A DNA stretch of 64,000 nucleotides from positions 62,001 through 126,000 of the forward strand of contig NZ_VDCZ01000013.1 of the NCBI RefSeq assembly GCF_006491645.1, given 5' to 3'. The stretch comes from Flavobacterium profundi. GTDB lineage: Bacteria; Bacteroidota; Bacteroidia; Flavobacteriales; Flavobacteriaceae. The position numbers and the translations under genes are program-made. How positions within the stretch are numbered: position 1 is the first letter of the stretch; every line of letters begins with the position of its first letter. The notes under the pieces are model-generated. The model did not search any database and was not told the DNA's origin. It was given only the letters and a program-made list of their open reading frames with translations. This document shows positions 1 to 9,693 of this stretch, piece after piece.

Positions 1-3000
1 TTGAATTTGCGCTTCATAAGTACCCGATACTAAATTTGAGAAAACTGGATTGTTTCCAAATGAAGCAGGATTTGGAGGAGTCGTTACACTATATAATATA
101 GTATAACCATTAGTATTAGTTACATTGAAAGCAATTTCTCCAGTTGCACCACCATTACATAAAACATCAGTAGTAGTAATTGTGAACTCTGGTGCTGGTA
201 TTGCATCAATAGTTACTGTAGTTTGCGCGGTACAGTTATTGTTATCAGTAACTGTAAAAGTATATGTTCCTCCAGTAGTAATTACAAAATTAGGTACTGT
301 ATATAAATCTTGATCTCCACTAATTTGATAAATATAAGGAGGTGTTCCTCCTACTGGATATAAAGTAATTTCTCCATCTGTACAAGTAAGTGGTATGGTT
401 ACCGCTCCAGTTACAATTAATAAAGGAGGATCTGAAATCGTAATATCTTGAGTATAGGTACAACCATCAGTTGTAGAAACATTCAAGGTATAATTCCCTG
501 CATTTAAATTAGAGAATGTATAATCATTAACATCAATTGGACCTGCATTTGCAAATGGATTTCCGTTAAGTAATAATTGATAGGTGTATTGAGGATCTAC
601 ATTGTTTACTTGAACTCGGATTTCACCTTTATCACCATTACATAAAGCATCTTGAACAATCACATCCACTGTAAAATCTCTCAAATTCACAACTACATTT
701 GGTATCGTGAATAAACAGTTACCTACACCACCACCAATTTGTTGCGTATAAACTGTATAAGTACCAGGAGATACACTTGTAAATACATTATCCGTTTGCC
801 AGTTTACATTATCAATACTAAACATATAACCAGTAGCTGGAACACCATTTACAGTAATGGTTCCAGGGGTAGTACAAATTTGATCGGTAGCAACAGCTGT
901 TGGTGTAAATAAATTTTTATATACATTAAAGTAATACCTTCTAAAACATCCATTTTGGAAAGTAATTGTTACTCGATACTCACCTGCATTTACTGCATTA
1001 AAGTATGCATCAGTTGACACTTGTGTCCAATCTGCATTAGGACAGTTTGTATTTGGACATGTTGAAGGAGGAGTTGTAGTACAGTTTGCCGTAGTACTTA
1101 AAACCTCCCAAACAAGACTTGCATTTACAATTCCGGAATCTATTAATTGACTATCAGAAGCACCACATAAGAAAATTTTAGGCAGTTCAGATCCATCGAT
1201 AGGACAAATATCAACTTGGTCTGCGTATGGTATAACTGGGTTAGGAGCTACTCCGTTAAAATCTACTACATTAAAAGTTTCTACTATAGACAAGCAAGGA
1301 GCTGGTGCTGTATTTACAACACTATACGTACCTGTTGTAGTAGCTGTATACGATTGGTTGGTTGCTCCATTAATAATATTACCTGCATTTGGTGGTGAAC
1401 CACTGTACCACTGATAAGAACTATAACCAGAACCTGCAGTAAGTGTTACAGAAGAACCACATAAAATTTCTTCAGACTCAAAAGTACAGTCATCAATATC
1501 AGCAATGAAATTTGTTGCTCCAGGTGTTGGAAATAAACAAGCGTTTATACCGGAAGCACTCGGTTGTTGATTTTCAACAAGATTACCTGAAGTTGAACTA
1601 TAATACGTTTTGTAAGCTGTATTTGTAATTTCATTCGAACAAGCGTCTCTTAAATCATAACAGTTCTCTGCTACTCTTACTCGTATTCTAATGGTGTATT
1701 CTGCTCCAAATTCTGTTACTAAACTATTTGGAATATTGAACACCATTGGACTTATTGTTGGATCTGCTGGAGCAATAACTCCTGGAGCACCGGTTACATC
1801 TACACTTAATGGAGTTACGTTAACAGGAAATACATCTGTTAATGTAAAATTAATAGCATCGTCATTTCCAATATTTTGAAACGTTAATTCATAAATGATT
1901 TCTTGACCTAAAGCAACAGTAGTGTTACCAATATCATTACCATTTAAATCCAATACTCTTTTAACTAAATTAATTTGAGGTTGAATTACTTCAATAGCGA
2001 AGGCATTCATGTAGTAAACATACGAATCATTATTTGTTTGCAGACGTATGGTGGCACTGGTGGCGCTATTTGCAATTACTGAATTTCCAGGATTTGGTAC
2101 ATTAATAATACCTGCATCAAAACCTAGTAAGTTAGAACTAGCAATATTCCTATCTGTATAAGCACCATTGATATCATTTATGGTTGCATTAAAAAAGTTA
2201 TTAGCTGGTCGAGTAGGAATCGTCATACTCACTCCATTTACTCTTAATCGGTCATCAGTATATGCTCTATCTCCTTCCAAAGCAGCAAAAGCCAATTGAG
2301 CTCTTACGGGTCCAATTGGAATAGAGTTAAAACCAGTAATTGGAATATCTAAAGCAGGGTCTCCACTACGAATATTACTAAATCCAGAAAAAATATCTAT
2401 ATTTTTTGCAGTAGTTAAAGGGTCTTCATATACTATAATTAAATTCCAACCTCCTGAAGTATTACTACCTAATCCTGCTTGAATATTAGCAACACCATAG
2501 GTTCCATTAGCACTTGGCAAAGCTTGTAATAGATTTGTTACTTCAAAATAAGCAGCATATCCATAATTTGGGTTAGAAACAATTCCACTTGTTCCTTCTG
2601 TATAAGTGTCAAAAATGGTTGTTCCAGTAATGTCAACATAATTTCCTCCAGGAACTTTAAACTTAACCTGATTTAATTTGGTTCTATCAACAATAACTCC
2701 AGGATCTGTAGGGTCATTATAAACTCCAGCCCAAAATAATCCTGCAAATCGAATTTGATAACAACCAGCATTTGCTACAGGAATGGTTAAATTTGCGGTA
2801 GTCGAATTGAAGGTGGAGGCATCTCCATCAATGTCGATAAACTGCATATTTGTTCCATTATTATTCCCAGTACCATTATATGGGTTGTTTGGACTTTGGG
2901 AATTAGTTTGTCTATTTAGGATATTATTTCCTATTTGCAACATATTCCCTTTTAATCCTTGAAAGGAACCATTGGCTACAGTGGTAAATGGCACATAATT

Positions 3001-3081
3001 TTGTTGGGCAAAAATAGTCGAACTCATCAAAATGGCGATGAGAAAAACTATTTGTTTTAGTAGGGTAGTTTTAATTTTCAT
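1..3081 (-). CDS. Giant secreted surface adhesin, N-terminal part (cut by window edge)
   Basis: Open for 1027 codons from an ATG at 3081 to base 1; the C-terminus lies outside the window. The protein starts with a Sec signal peptide (MKIKTTLLKQIVFLIAILMS, ending in IFAQ). Residues of roughly 25-360 form a beta-rich domain seen at the front of large Flavobacterium surface proteins. Residues about 367-450 (QINLVKRVLDLNGND, then GQEIIYELTFQNIG) match the DUF11/TIGR01451 repeat type. Near residues 806 and 967 there are SprB-type repeats built around D-x-LCNG. No T9SS sorting domain is visible because the end is missing, but one is expected. The gene lies 62 bp downstream of the PorP/SprF fusion gene on the same strand, so shared transcription is likely. 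The role in adhesion or gliding is inferred from the domain types. Confidence 0.85.
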   Translation of the reverse strand, partial: MKIKTTLLKQIVFLIAILMSSTIFAQQNYVPFTTVANGSFQGLKGNMLQIGNNILNRQTNSQSPNNPYNGTGNNNGTNMQFIDIDGDASTFNSTTANLTIPVANAGCYQIRFAGLFWAGVYNDPTDPGVIVDRTKLNQVKFKVPGGNYVDITGTTIFDTYTEGTSGIVSNPNYGYAAYFEVTNLLQALPSANGTYGVANIQAGLGSNTSGGWNLIIVYEDPLTTAKNIDIFSGFSNIRSGDPALDIPITGFNSIPIGPVRAQLAFAALEGDRAYTDDRLRVNGVSMTIPTRPANNFFNATINDINGAYTDRNIASSNLLGFDAGIINVPNPGNSVIANSATSATIRLQTNNDSYVYYMNAFAIEVIQPQINLVKRVLDLNGNDIGNTTVALGQEIIYELTFQNIGNDDAINFTLTDVFPVNVTPLSVDVTGAPGVIAPADPTISPMVFNIPNSLVTEFGAEYTIRIRVRVAENCYDLRDACSNEITNTAYKTYYSSTSGNLVENQQPSASGINACLFPTPGATNFIADIDDCTFESEEILCGSSVTLTAGSGYSSYQWYSGSPPNAGNIINGATNQSYTATTTGTYSVVNTAPAPCLSIVETFNVVDFNGVAPNPVIPYADQVDICPIDGSELPKIFLCGASDSQLIDSGIVNASLVWEVLSTTANCTTTPPSTCPNTNCPNADWTQVSTDAYFNAVNAGEYRVTITFQNGCFRRYYFNVYKNLFTPTAVATDQICTTPGTITVNGVPATGYMFSIDNVNWQTDNVFTSVSPGTYTVYTQQIGGGVGNCLFTIPNVVVNLRDFTVDVIVQDALCNGDKGEIRVQVNNVDPQYTYQLLLNGNPFANAGPIDVNDYTFSNLNAGNYTLNVSTTDGCTYTQDITISDPPLLIVTGAVTIPLTCTDGEITLYPVGGTPPYIYQISGDQDLYTVPNFVITTGGTYTFTVTDNNNCTAQTTVTIDAIPAPEFTITTTDVLCNGGATGEIAFNVTNTNGYTILYSVTTPPNPASFGNNPVFSNLVSGTYEAQIQ

Positions 3082-3143
3082 AGTATTTAGATTTTAAGAC
3101 CGTTAAAAGTAATAAAAATTTTAATATAAAATTAACAATTAAC

Positions 3144-6100
3144 TTATTGTACCTGAACGATTTTCATTTTTTTGTTATATGATTTCGTTCCTCTTTTACT
3201 CAATTCCTTAGTTGCACTTCCCAATTCATCGTATTTACCTAAGAACACATAATAGGTTGCATCATAAATATTATAGAATTGATTTACACTTGTACCTCCT
3301 TCAGAAACTACTTTTTTAATGAAAGCATCTCTTTGTTTCGTATCTTTAAATTTACCCAGTACCATATAATATCCACTTGCCACATTATTCATTTTTTGAA
3401 CAATTGGAATATCATTCGTAACTGGTTCATCATCTAATAAGTTTCCGCTCACTTCTTGCCCTTGTGTTTGTCCATTTGAAGCTGAATTCTTAATGTTTTC
3501 TAGATTACTTTGATCTTTTTCAATTCTTTGCTGTTCACTATCAAATTGTGCTTTCTTAATTCTTCGTTGCTTTTCTTCTTCTTTAGCATCGCTAATTTGT
3601 TTAATTTTTAAGTCCGCCATTTTTTCAAGATCAATATATTTTTGTTTCTTATTTTTCAAATCGTCTAAGACATTTTGATAATAATCATTCAATTGTTTTG
3701 TTTCTTCATTATCAAGACCTTTTTCTTTCATTTCATTTAACCTCGCTCTGTTTGCGTTTTCGAAGTCGAAAATTAAATCATCAAAAACTCGCTTGTTAGC
3801 AGCAATTTGACTCTTCAGTGCATTTAATTGTGCATTTTGTTGCGTTGTGCTTACGAATTTACTCGCAGGTCCTTTATAATTTGGATCACTTTCTCCAATA
3901 TAGGCTTTTAAATCTAAATCCCTTTCTTTTACAATCGAATCTAAACTCTTAATTAATTGATCAGATTTTTTAGTTCGTTCATCAATATCACTTTTATAAT
4001 CGTCAAGTAATTTATTTGAAATATTCAGTTTGCTTTCGATACTAGATATTTTTTCACCTACTGAAAGTTTTGCGTTTGCCGCTTTCTCTCTAGCCAAACG
4101 GTCTTGCTCTGCTTTCTCTCTAGCCAAACGGTCTTGCTCCGCTTTCTCTCTAGCCAAACGATCTTGCTCCGCTTTCTCTCTAGCTAAACGATCTTGCTCT
4201 GCTTTTTCTCTAGCCAAACGATCTTGCTCCGCTTTCTCTCTAGCCAAACGATCTTGCTCTGCTTTTTCTCTAGCTAATCTATCTTGCTCTGCTTTTTCTC
4301 TAGCCAAACGATCTTGCTCTGCTTTTTCTTTAGCCAAACGATCTTGCTCCGCTTTCTCTCTAGCTAAACGATCTTGCTCTGCTTTTTCTTTAGCCAAACG
4401 ATCTTGCTCCGCTTTCTCTCTAGCTAATCTATCTTGCTCTGCTTTCTCTCTAGCCAAACGATCTTGCTCTGCTTTTTCTCTAGCCAAACGATCTTGCTCT
4501 GCTTTTTCTTTAGCTAAACGATCGCGCTCTGCTTTCTCTCTAGCCAAACGATCTTGCTCTGCTTTTTCTCTAGCCAAACGATCTTGCTCTGCTTTTTCTT
4601 TAGCCAAACGATCGCGCTCTGCTGCTTCTTTAGCTAACCTATCTCTTTCAGCTTGATCTTTTGCTAATCTTAATTTCTCTGCCTCTTCTTTAGCAATACG
4701 GTCTCTTTCTGCTTGTTCTCTTGCTAATCTATCTTTCTCCGCTTTTTCTCTAGCCAAACGATCTTGCTCTGCTTTTTCTTTAGCTAAACGATCTATTTCT
4801 GCATTTTCTTTTGCAATTTTATCGTTTTCAGCTTTTTGTCTAGCTAATCTTTCTAATCTATCTTTTTCAGCTTTTTCTTTAGCTAATCTATCTTTCTCTG
4901 CTTGAGCTAAGGCAGCTAAACGGTCTCTTTCTGCTTGTTCTTTTGCAAGCCTGTCTTTTTCTGCTTGTGCTAAAGCTGCTAATCTGTCTTTCTCTGCTTG
5001 ATCTGCTTGAGATAAAGCTGCTAATCTATCCTTTTCTGCTTGTTCTCTAGCCAATCTTTCTTTTTCAGCTTGAGCTAAAGCAGCTAATCTTTCTCTCTCA
5101 AGTTGTGCCAAGCGATCGTTTTCTGCTTTTTCTTTTGCCACTCTTTCTCGTTCTGCTTTTGCTTTATCTATACGCTCTTGCTCTAATTTAGCAAAAGTGG
5201 TATTGACAGCGCCTTTTTTCTTAGCATTACGTTCTCTTATTTTTTGAGCTCTTTTTCTATAATCAAACGCATTATCATATTCATCAAATCGGTACGAAAG
5301 TGAGAATTCATGGCTCGAGCCAAAAAACAAAGAATTATTTATTGATAAATTATAGGCATAACCAATTAAAAATTTATTAGAAATAGCAACACCTACGCCA
5401 GCATTTGCTCCATAAAGTGTATTATAACCTGCTTCAACCCAACCCATTTCTTTTTGATCTAACAAAAAGTTTCCTCCGATACCTGTTGCTCCGTTACTAC
5501 TTTTAACACGCACCATAGTAGATAAATTGGCACCGTCTAAAAGGTTATAATAACTATCTAATTCTTTGGTATACATTACATGACCAGAAAAAGAAGAAGA
5601 TTTATTCTCTTGAACACTTTCGCTTGTAGTTAAGTTATAAGATATGATATTATCAGCTGCAATACCAATATCAAAACTGTTAAAATTAAGATTGATACCT
5701 GGCTTTATAGTGATGATATTAGTAGCACTTAAATTTTCAAATAGAGGTTCCGGTGATTCTGTAATAGCTCTATTAATGTCGATATTACTACTTGAAAAAT
5801 AAGCGTTTAGTCCAAAAGTAAAATTAGCATCTTTTTGTAAGGGTACATTTAATGCGTAATTTAAAAATCCTCCCGTATTTTTTGAAATTCCAATAGATTG
5901 TGAATAACCTCCAATCGCAAATCGAGATTCATTACTTAACCTTCCTTGATAATTAATAAGATATAAAACCGGTGCGTCTTCAAACTTGACCCATTGCCTT
6001 TTGTTTACTAAATTTATAGTTGGAGCTATTTCTCTTGCGTAACTAAATGATGGATTAATTAAAAAGCGATTTAATCGTATAGAATTATTTAACGATACAT

Positions 6101-6182
6101 CAAAAGAAGAGTAGGCATTTTCTTGTGAAAAAGCTGCTGTAAAAAAGACACACAAAATTATACTTAGGTACTTATTTTTCAA
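3144..6182 (-). CDS. PorP/SprF-type T9SS outer-membrane protein fused to a long helical repeat and a SPOR-like C-terminus
   Basis: 1012 residues, against roughly 300-350 for a plain PorP/SprF protein. After a signal peptide (cleavage near AAFSQ), residues about 20-300 look like the PorP/SprF beta-barrel. In this family the barrel stays in the outer membrane and is linked to export or anchoring of type-B T9SS substrates. Residues about 325-705 are an uninterrupted charged helix made of decapeptides close to AEQDRLAREK. Residues about 705-900 are further coiled coil. Residues about 930-1012 (SGYYMVLGKFKD, YYVFLGKYDE) resemble two halves of a SPOR fold, which binds denuded peptidoglycan. The ATG is 18 bp after the stop of the type-B substrate gene, so the two are probably co-transcribed. 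The helix may bridge outer membrane and cell wall; this is inference. Confidence 0.85.
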   Translation of the reverse strand: MKNKYLSIILCVFFTAAFSQENAYSSFDVSLNNSIRLNRFLINPSFSYAREIAPTINLVNKRQWVKFEDAPVLYLINYQGRLSNESRFAIGGYSQSIGISKNTGGFLNYALNVPLQKDANFTFGLNAYFSSSNIDINRAITESPEPLFENLSATNIITIKPGINLNFNSFDIGIAADNIISYNLTTSESVQENKSSSFSGHVMYTKELDSYYNLLDGANLSTMVRVKSSNGATGIGGNFLLDQKEMGWVEAGYNTLYGANAGVGVAISNKFLIGYAYNLSINNSLFFGSSHEFSLSYRFDEYDNAFDYRKRAQKIRERNAKKKGAVNTTFAKLEQERIDKAKAERERVAKEKAENDRLAQLERERLAALAQAEKERLAREQAEKDRLAALSQADQAEKDRLAALAQAEKDRLAKEQAERDRLAALAQAEKDRLAKEKAEKDRLERLARQKAENDKIAKENAEIDRLAKEKAEQDRLAREKAEKDRLAREQAERDRIAKEEAEKLRLAKDQAERDRLAKEAAERDRLAKEKAEQDRLAREKAEQDRLAREKAERDRLAKEKAEQDRLAREKAEQDRLAREKAEQDRLAREKAEQDRLAKEKAEQDRLAREKAEQDRLAKEKAEQDRLAREKAEQDRLAREKAEQDRLAREKAEQDRLAREKAEQDRLAREKAEQDRLAREKAEQDRLAREKAEQDRLAREKAANAKLSVGEKISSIESKLNISNKLLDDYKSDIDERTKKSDQLIKSLDSIVKERDLDLKAYIGESDPNYKGPASKFVSTTQQNAQLNALKSQIAANKRVFDDLIFDFENANRARLNEMKEKGLDNEETKQLNDYYQNVLDDLKNKKQKYIDLEKMADLKIKQISDAKEEEKQRRIKKAQFDSEQQRIEKDQSNLENIKNSASNGQTQGQEVSGNLLDDEPVTNDIPIVQKMNNVASGYYMVLGKFKDTKQRDAFIKKVVSEGGTSVNQFYNIYDATYYVFLGKYDELGSATKELSKRGTKSYNKKMKIVQVQ
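4081..4620 (-). repeat. 18 near-identical 30-bp tandem repeats inside the PorP/SprF fusion gene
   Basis: Eighteen consecutive 30-bp units, each encoding AEQDRLAREK or a close variant (AERDRLAKEK), cover residues about 522-701. The units differ mainly at synonymous positions and at Q/R and R/K. Flanking decapeptides (about 4621-5190) are more diverged, so the central array looks recently expanded or homogenised. Unit length is a multiple of three, so gain or loss changes length without breaking the frame. Confidence 0.95.
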
Positions 6183-6200
6183 TTGATAGATTTGTAGGGG

Positions 6201-7760
6201 TTATTTAATTACGGTTAAAATGCCTTCTTTTATTACTTGACTATCTTTTGTCATTTTATAATAAAAGAATGCTTTAGCTTGAAACGCTTCATCTATATTT
6301 TCAGGCCACGTATTTTGATAATTTTCAGTAGCAAAAACTTGTTGCCCAGATGAGTTGTATATTTCAAGATTAAGATTGTTTGCACTTGTTAAACTATAAG
6401 GAACTTTAAATTTTTCATTTACTCCATCACCATTTGGACTTATTAAATTAGGAATTTCATCCACACTAGGATCAATTACTTCTAAATTTAATTCTATTGT
6501 AGAAACACAACCCGAATTTTCAGTCACAATTACTGTATATAAACCTGCTGCGTTAATATTTAACGTGTTAGATGTTTCTGCAAGTACATTTCCATTTAAA
6601 AACCATTCGAAAGAAGGTGATATGGCGTCTGTAGTAACTATCGCATCCACATTTCCTCCTAATTCTAATTCATAGGGTGTACCTACATTTAAGGTTGCAT
6701 TAAAAGTGATGTCTTCCAAAACATAAGCTTCGGATGGAGGCACGCTAATTGTACAAGAACTTCCTCCATTATTCAAAGAAGCTGTGTAAGCACCACCTTG
6801 AGTAGCAGTATATGTATTTGTAGTAGCATTTGGAATAACAGTACCATTTAAATACCATGTAATATTAGAACCATTAGCTACTAAATTACCTGAACTATCT
6901 TGTAAATATAATTCTACTCCTATGGTTTCACAAACTTCAGTTTCCCCGCTTTGCGAATTAATTTGTAATGAATCACTTGCAGAAGCTACTGTTACTGTAA
7001 CTTGCACAGAATTTGCAAAAGTATTTGGTGAAGCAGAACTTGAACATACTGGCCCGTAATTTACCTCTACATAATATACCCCAGCTGCACTTACGGTTAA
7101 ATTTGGTCCCGTTTCATTAGGAATAATATCAAAGTTAGCTCCATTTTTTTTTCTCCAAACGTAAGTCAAATAGGGATAAGCCAATGGTGAAGGATTTGGA
7201 TTATTGTTTTCTAAAATAGAAATGGTAAAACTTGATCCCGAACAAATAATTACGTTTCCATTAGTTACATTTAATGGAATTTGAGCATTAAAAATAATAT
7301 CGTATACCGATATTACTTGTGAAGTAGCATTACTTGATAGCGTAGTACTTTTAACACGAACTCTGTAATTGCCATAGGATTGAGCTGGAAAACTAAAAGT
7401 AGCTGAATAAGTTCCTGTAGTAGACCCGTTATTCGTTACAAAGGAAATAGTAGGGTTAGAGATTTGAATTCCTTCAGGTGGATTCACAAATCCATCATTT
7501 GAAATAAATAATTGAAATTGATTACTTGGACTAAGATTAGCATAATTGCTAACCTGAAAGGTAATTGTAAAGGTAGGATTAGAAGCACTTTGACAATAGT
7601 TAACAGGGTCAGCTAAGCCATAATTAGGAACTCTTACATTTTGAATAATAGGAGTTTGAAACAAAAGTTCTTTTGTATTCATTGCAATATTATTCGCATT
7701 TGAATTAAACGCAAATAAAACTGAAAAAAACAATAACAATTTAAAGCTTTTAGATCCCAT
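6201..7760 (-). CDS. T9SS type-B sorted surface protein (gliding-motility-type C-terminal domain)
   Basis: 519 residues with a signal peptide (MGSKSFKLLLFFSVLFAFNS). The body carries several Ig-like or PKD-like beta domains; cysteine pairs such as VIICSGSSF and SGCVST mark module edges. The last ~85 residues begin PNLISPNGDGVNEKF and end in a lysine-rich strand (KEGILTVIK). This matches the gliding-motility C-terminal domain (TIGR04131, CHU_C type), which is the type-B signal for T9SS export. The downstream PorP/SprF gene starts 18 bp later. Such pairing is known from SprB/SprF, where the SprF-like partner is needed for export of its cognate substrate. Ligand and exact function cannot be read from sequence. 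Confidence 0.85.
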   Translation of the reverse strand: MGSKSFKLLLFFSVLFAFNSNANNIAMNTKELLFQTPIIQNVRVPNYGLADPVNYCQSASNPTFTITFQVSNYANLSPSNQFQLFISNDGFVNPPEGIQISNPTISFVTNNGSTTGTYSATFSFPAQSYGNYRVRVKSTTLSSNATSQVISVYDIIFNAQIPLNVTNGNVIICSGSSFTISILENNNPNPSPLAYPYLTYVWRKKNGANFDIIPNETGPNLTVSAAGVYYVEVNYGPVCSSSASPNTFANSVQVTVTVASASDSLQINSQSGETEVCETIGVELYLQDSSGNLVANGSNITWYLNGTVIPNATTNTYTATQGGAYTASLNNGGSSCTISVPPSEAYVLEDITFNATLNVGTPYELELGGNVDAIVTTDAISPSFEWFLNGNVLAETSNTLNINAAGLYTVIVTENSGCVSTIELNLEVIDPSVDEIPNLISPNGDGVNEKFKVPYSLTSANNLNLEIYNSSGQQVFATENYQNTWPENIDEAFQAKAFFYYKMTKDSQVIKEGILTVIK

Positions 7761-7794
7761 CTCTTATCAAATATTAAATTCGTTTATAATAACC

Positions 7795-7837
7795 AAACTG
7801 TTAAAATTAAAGCGTAACACTTCAATTTTAACAGTTT
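7795..7837 (-). terminator. Inverted repeat, likely terminator or attenuator after the beta-helix gene
   Basis: Perfect 14-bp arms (7795-7808 and 7824-7837, AAACTGTTAAAATT and its complement) flank a 15-nt loop just downstream of the minus-strand gene ending at 7877. There is no long T-run after it, so it may be a weak terminator or mRNA-end stabiliser. Confidence 0.5.
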
Positions 7838-7876
7838 TAGATTATTCTCTATTTTAATTAGTATATAAACTTATTA

Positions 7877-9148
7877 TTAGTTGATACTACCTATTTTTAT
7901 TCTAAAATCTGGTGTTTTTGGATTGTTTGCATCAACAAATAAATCTTCAGATTTAAGAACTGAATATCGATTGCCATATGACAACTTACCATAGTAAGAT
8001 TCTAAATCGTCATTCGTTACTCCACCATTTTCTGAAACAATGTTTTTCTTACAATTATTAATGAAGATTCTTCTTAATTTAATTTTAGACAATCCTTCTT
8101 CATCAATTGGAATTTTACCATCCAAAAACAAAGAAGAAGAGAAGCCTGTTACTACACTGTTTTTAAAGTCAAAATAACAATCTTTGTTGATATAAATCGC
8201 TTCTTTTACTAATCCATCAGCTACTTTACCATCTGTCTCGTTCACGATAGTAAAGTTATCTAAAGTTACATTTGTACTTGGTTTTGAAAAATCAGTTAAA
8301 TCTTTGTTGATGAAAGCGTTAATTGTTACCGCTCTGTAATTAGAGCTAGCTGAAAAATAAGGATTTCTAATTGCTAATCCATTGCTAATGTTCGCTATTA
8401 CTCCTTGTGTAAAGTCAAAATCACTGCTTTTACATCTGTAAGCTACTAATTTAGAAGCTTTAGGATTACCACCTATAAACTTAAAAGCATTTCCATTTGA
8501 CATACTGACTTGAATTGATTCAAAAACAGTACCTGAACCTACACCAACTAACGTTAATGCATCGTATACAGCATATCTATCTTTTCCTTTTCCAGCAAAC
8601 TCGATTCTTACGTTTTTCATAACTCCAGAGTTATCTGCAACATTATCACCACCACCAACTACAAAGTTACTTGGAATGCTGCTTTCAATTCTAGACATAC
8701 TTCCAAAAGTGTTAATCGGAGCATTACCTAAGATAAAAATTCCTCCCCAATCTCCAGCTTTACGTGCATTTACAGGTTTATCTGAAGTAAATACAACAGG
8801 ATTAATAACTTGTCCTTCTGCAACAATTTTAGAGCCTTTAGTTATGATTAATGCACTGAACTGATCTGAATTTGCTCTGATTACAGTACCTGGCTCAATT
8901 TTAAGAGTGGCATTATTGGTAACATATACTTCTCCAACAAGACTATAAGTTTCTAAATTAGTCAAGGTTAAATCTGAAGATATGTTTCCAGTTAAGATTT
9001 TTGTTGTTTGAGGGTAATCTTTTCCAACTGGGTTGAAAGATGACCAACCATTTAACCAATTATTACCACCAACAATCCCCCAATTATCTTGAGCTTGTAT
9101 TGAAAGTCCTGATAGGACTAAAGCAATTAATAAGATAGTTTTTTTCAT
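7877..9148 (-). CDS. Exported parallel beta-helix protein, function unknown
   Basis: 423 residues starting with a clear signal peptide (MKKTILLIALVLSGLSIQAQ). The mature part has the short repeating strands and Asn/Ser-rich turns of a right-handed beta-helix: ATLKIEPGTVIRA, then GDWGGIFILGNAPI, then KNVRIEFAGKG. The stretch LKIEPGTVI...GDWGGI is typical of a Bacteroidota exported family that databases often carry under the misleading name multidrug transporter. No T9SS sorting domain is apparent at the C-terminus (DFRIKIGSIN), so it may be periplasmic or outer-membrane attached. It lies 37 bp after the small exported protein gene and probably shares its promoter. Substrate unknown. Confidence 0.75.
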   Translation of the reverse strand: MKKTILLIALVLSGLSIQAQDNWGIVGGNNWLNGWSSFNPVGKDYPQTTKILTGNISSDLTLTNLETYSLVGEVYVTNNATLKIEPGTVIRANSDQFSALIITKGSKIVAEGQVINPVVFTSDKPVNARKAGDWGGIFILGNAPINTFGSMSRIESSIPSNFVVGGGDNVADNSGVMKNVRIEFAGKGKDRYAVYDALTLVGVGSGTVFESIQVSMSNGNAFKFIGGNPKASKLVAYRCKSSDFDFTQGVIANISNGLAIRNPYFSASSNYRAVTINAFINKDLTDFSKPSTNVTLDNFTIVNETDGKVADGLVKEAIYINKDCYFDFKNSVVTGFSSSLFLDGKIPIDEEGLSKIKLRRIFINNCKKNIVSENGGVTNDDLESYYGKLSYGNRYSVLKSEDLFVDANNPKTPDFRIKIGSIN

Positions 9149-9185
9149 AACTTTTGATTTTTAGATTTTTTTGTTGCCAAGATTA

Positions 9186-9620
9186 TTACTCAACTTGAAC
9201 TTGATGAACAAGTTTCAATACTTCTTCATAGAATAAAATGGCGTTAATTATGTTCTTTGTGTCTGAATAAGGTAAAATACCTTTTAAAAACTCAGCATTG
9301 TTTGTTAAAAATTCTTCTCTATTCGATTGTTCCGTATCTAACAACTTGATATTTTCTTTTGTTGTTGGAATACCTAAATCGGTAAATGTCACTCCTGATT
9401 TACTGGTTACTCCAAAATATTGGATAACACTAAATAAAATTTTAACCCTTTCTAAATACAATGGCATCAATTGTCCCTTTGTCATTGCCTCAAGGTCTTT
9501 ACGATCATGATAAGTACCGATACCTCTAATATCAATAATTACTTTTTGGCCGTTTTGAGCTACCACATCAACTGATGCAAGTAAAAATAATGCAACTATG
9601 CATACGTAAAATTTTCTCAT
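9186..9620 (-). CDS. Small exported protein, unknown function
   Basis: 144 residues when started at the ATG at 9620. A longer frame opens at 9659, but starting at 9620 puts a good signal peptide first (MRKFYVCIVALFLLASVDVVAQ). It also leaves a leader of about 40 nt behind the promoter at 9663-9693. The mature protein (~120 residues) is mainly helical, has no cysteines and matches no family I can name. It is the first gene of the minus-strand surface-protein cluster and sits 37 bp before the beta-helix gene, so it may be a partner of that exported protein. No catalytic motif is visible. Confidence 0.65.
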   Translation of the reverse strand: MRKFYVCIVALFLLASVDVVAQNGQKVIIDIRGIGTYHDRKDLEAMTKGQLMPLYLERVKILFSVIQYFGVTSKSGVTFTDLGIPTTKENIKLLDTEQSNREEFLTNNAEFLKGILPYSDTKNIINAILFYEEVLKLVHQVQVE

Positions 9621-9662
9621 AATAAATTTTGTTAATTTTTCAGTAAATAGGCAAAACAACTA

Positions 9663-9693
9663 CAAATATATGTATTTAAATGTTTTAACAAAA
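9663..9693 (-). promoter_or_regulatory. Bacteroidota-type promoter for the surface-protein cluster
   Basis: On the minus strand a TATATTTG -7 box (9670-9663, TAnnTTTG consensus) follows a TTTTG -33 box (9693-9689) after 18 bp. This is one of the best-formed promoters in the window and sits about 40 bp upstream of the ATG at 9620. Confidence 0.7.

Noticed and set aside
1691..1879. Short plus-strand ORFs within 1-3081
   Set aside because: Antisense to the adhesin, which is open over 1027 codons with signal peptide and known domains.
4081..4620. CRISPR-like regular repeats
   Set aside because: Units are directly adjacent without spacers and encode a decapeptide in a long gene.
4030..4656. 208-residue plus-strand ORF of SCSAFSLAKR repeats
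   Set aside because: Mirror of the 30-bp repeat in the minus-strand gene; open only because each unit lacks stops in that frame.
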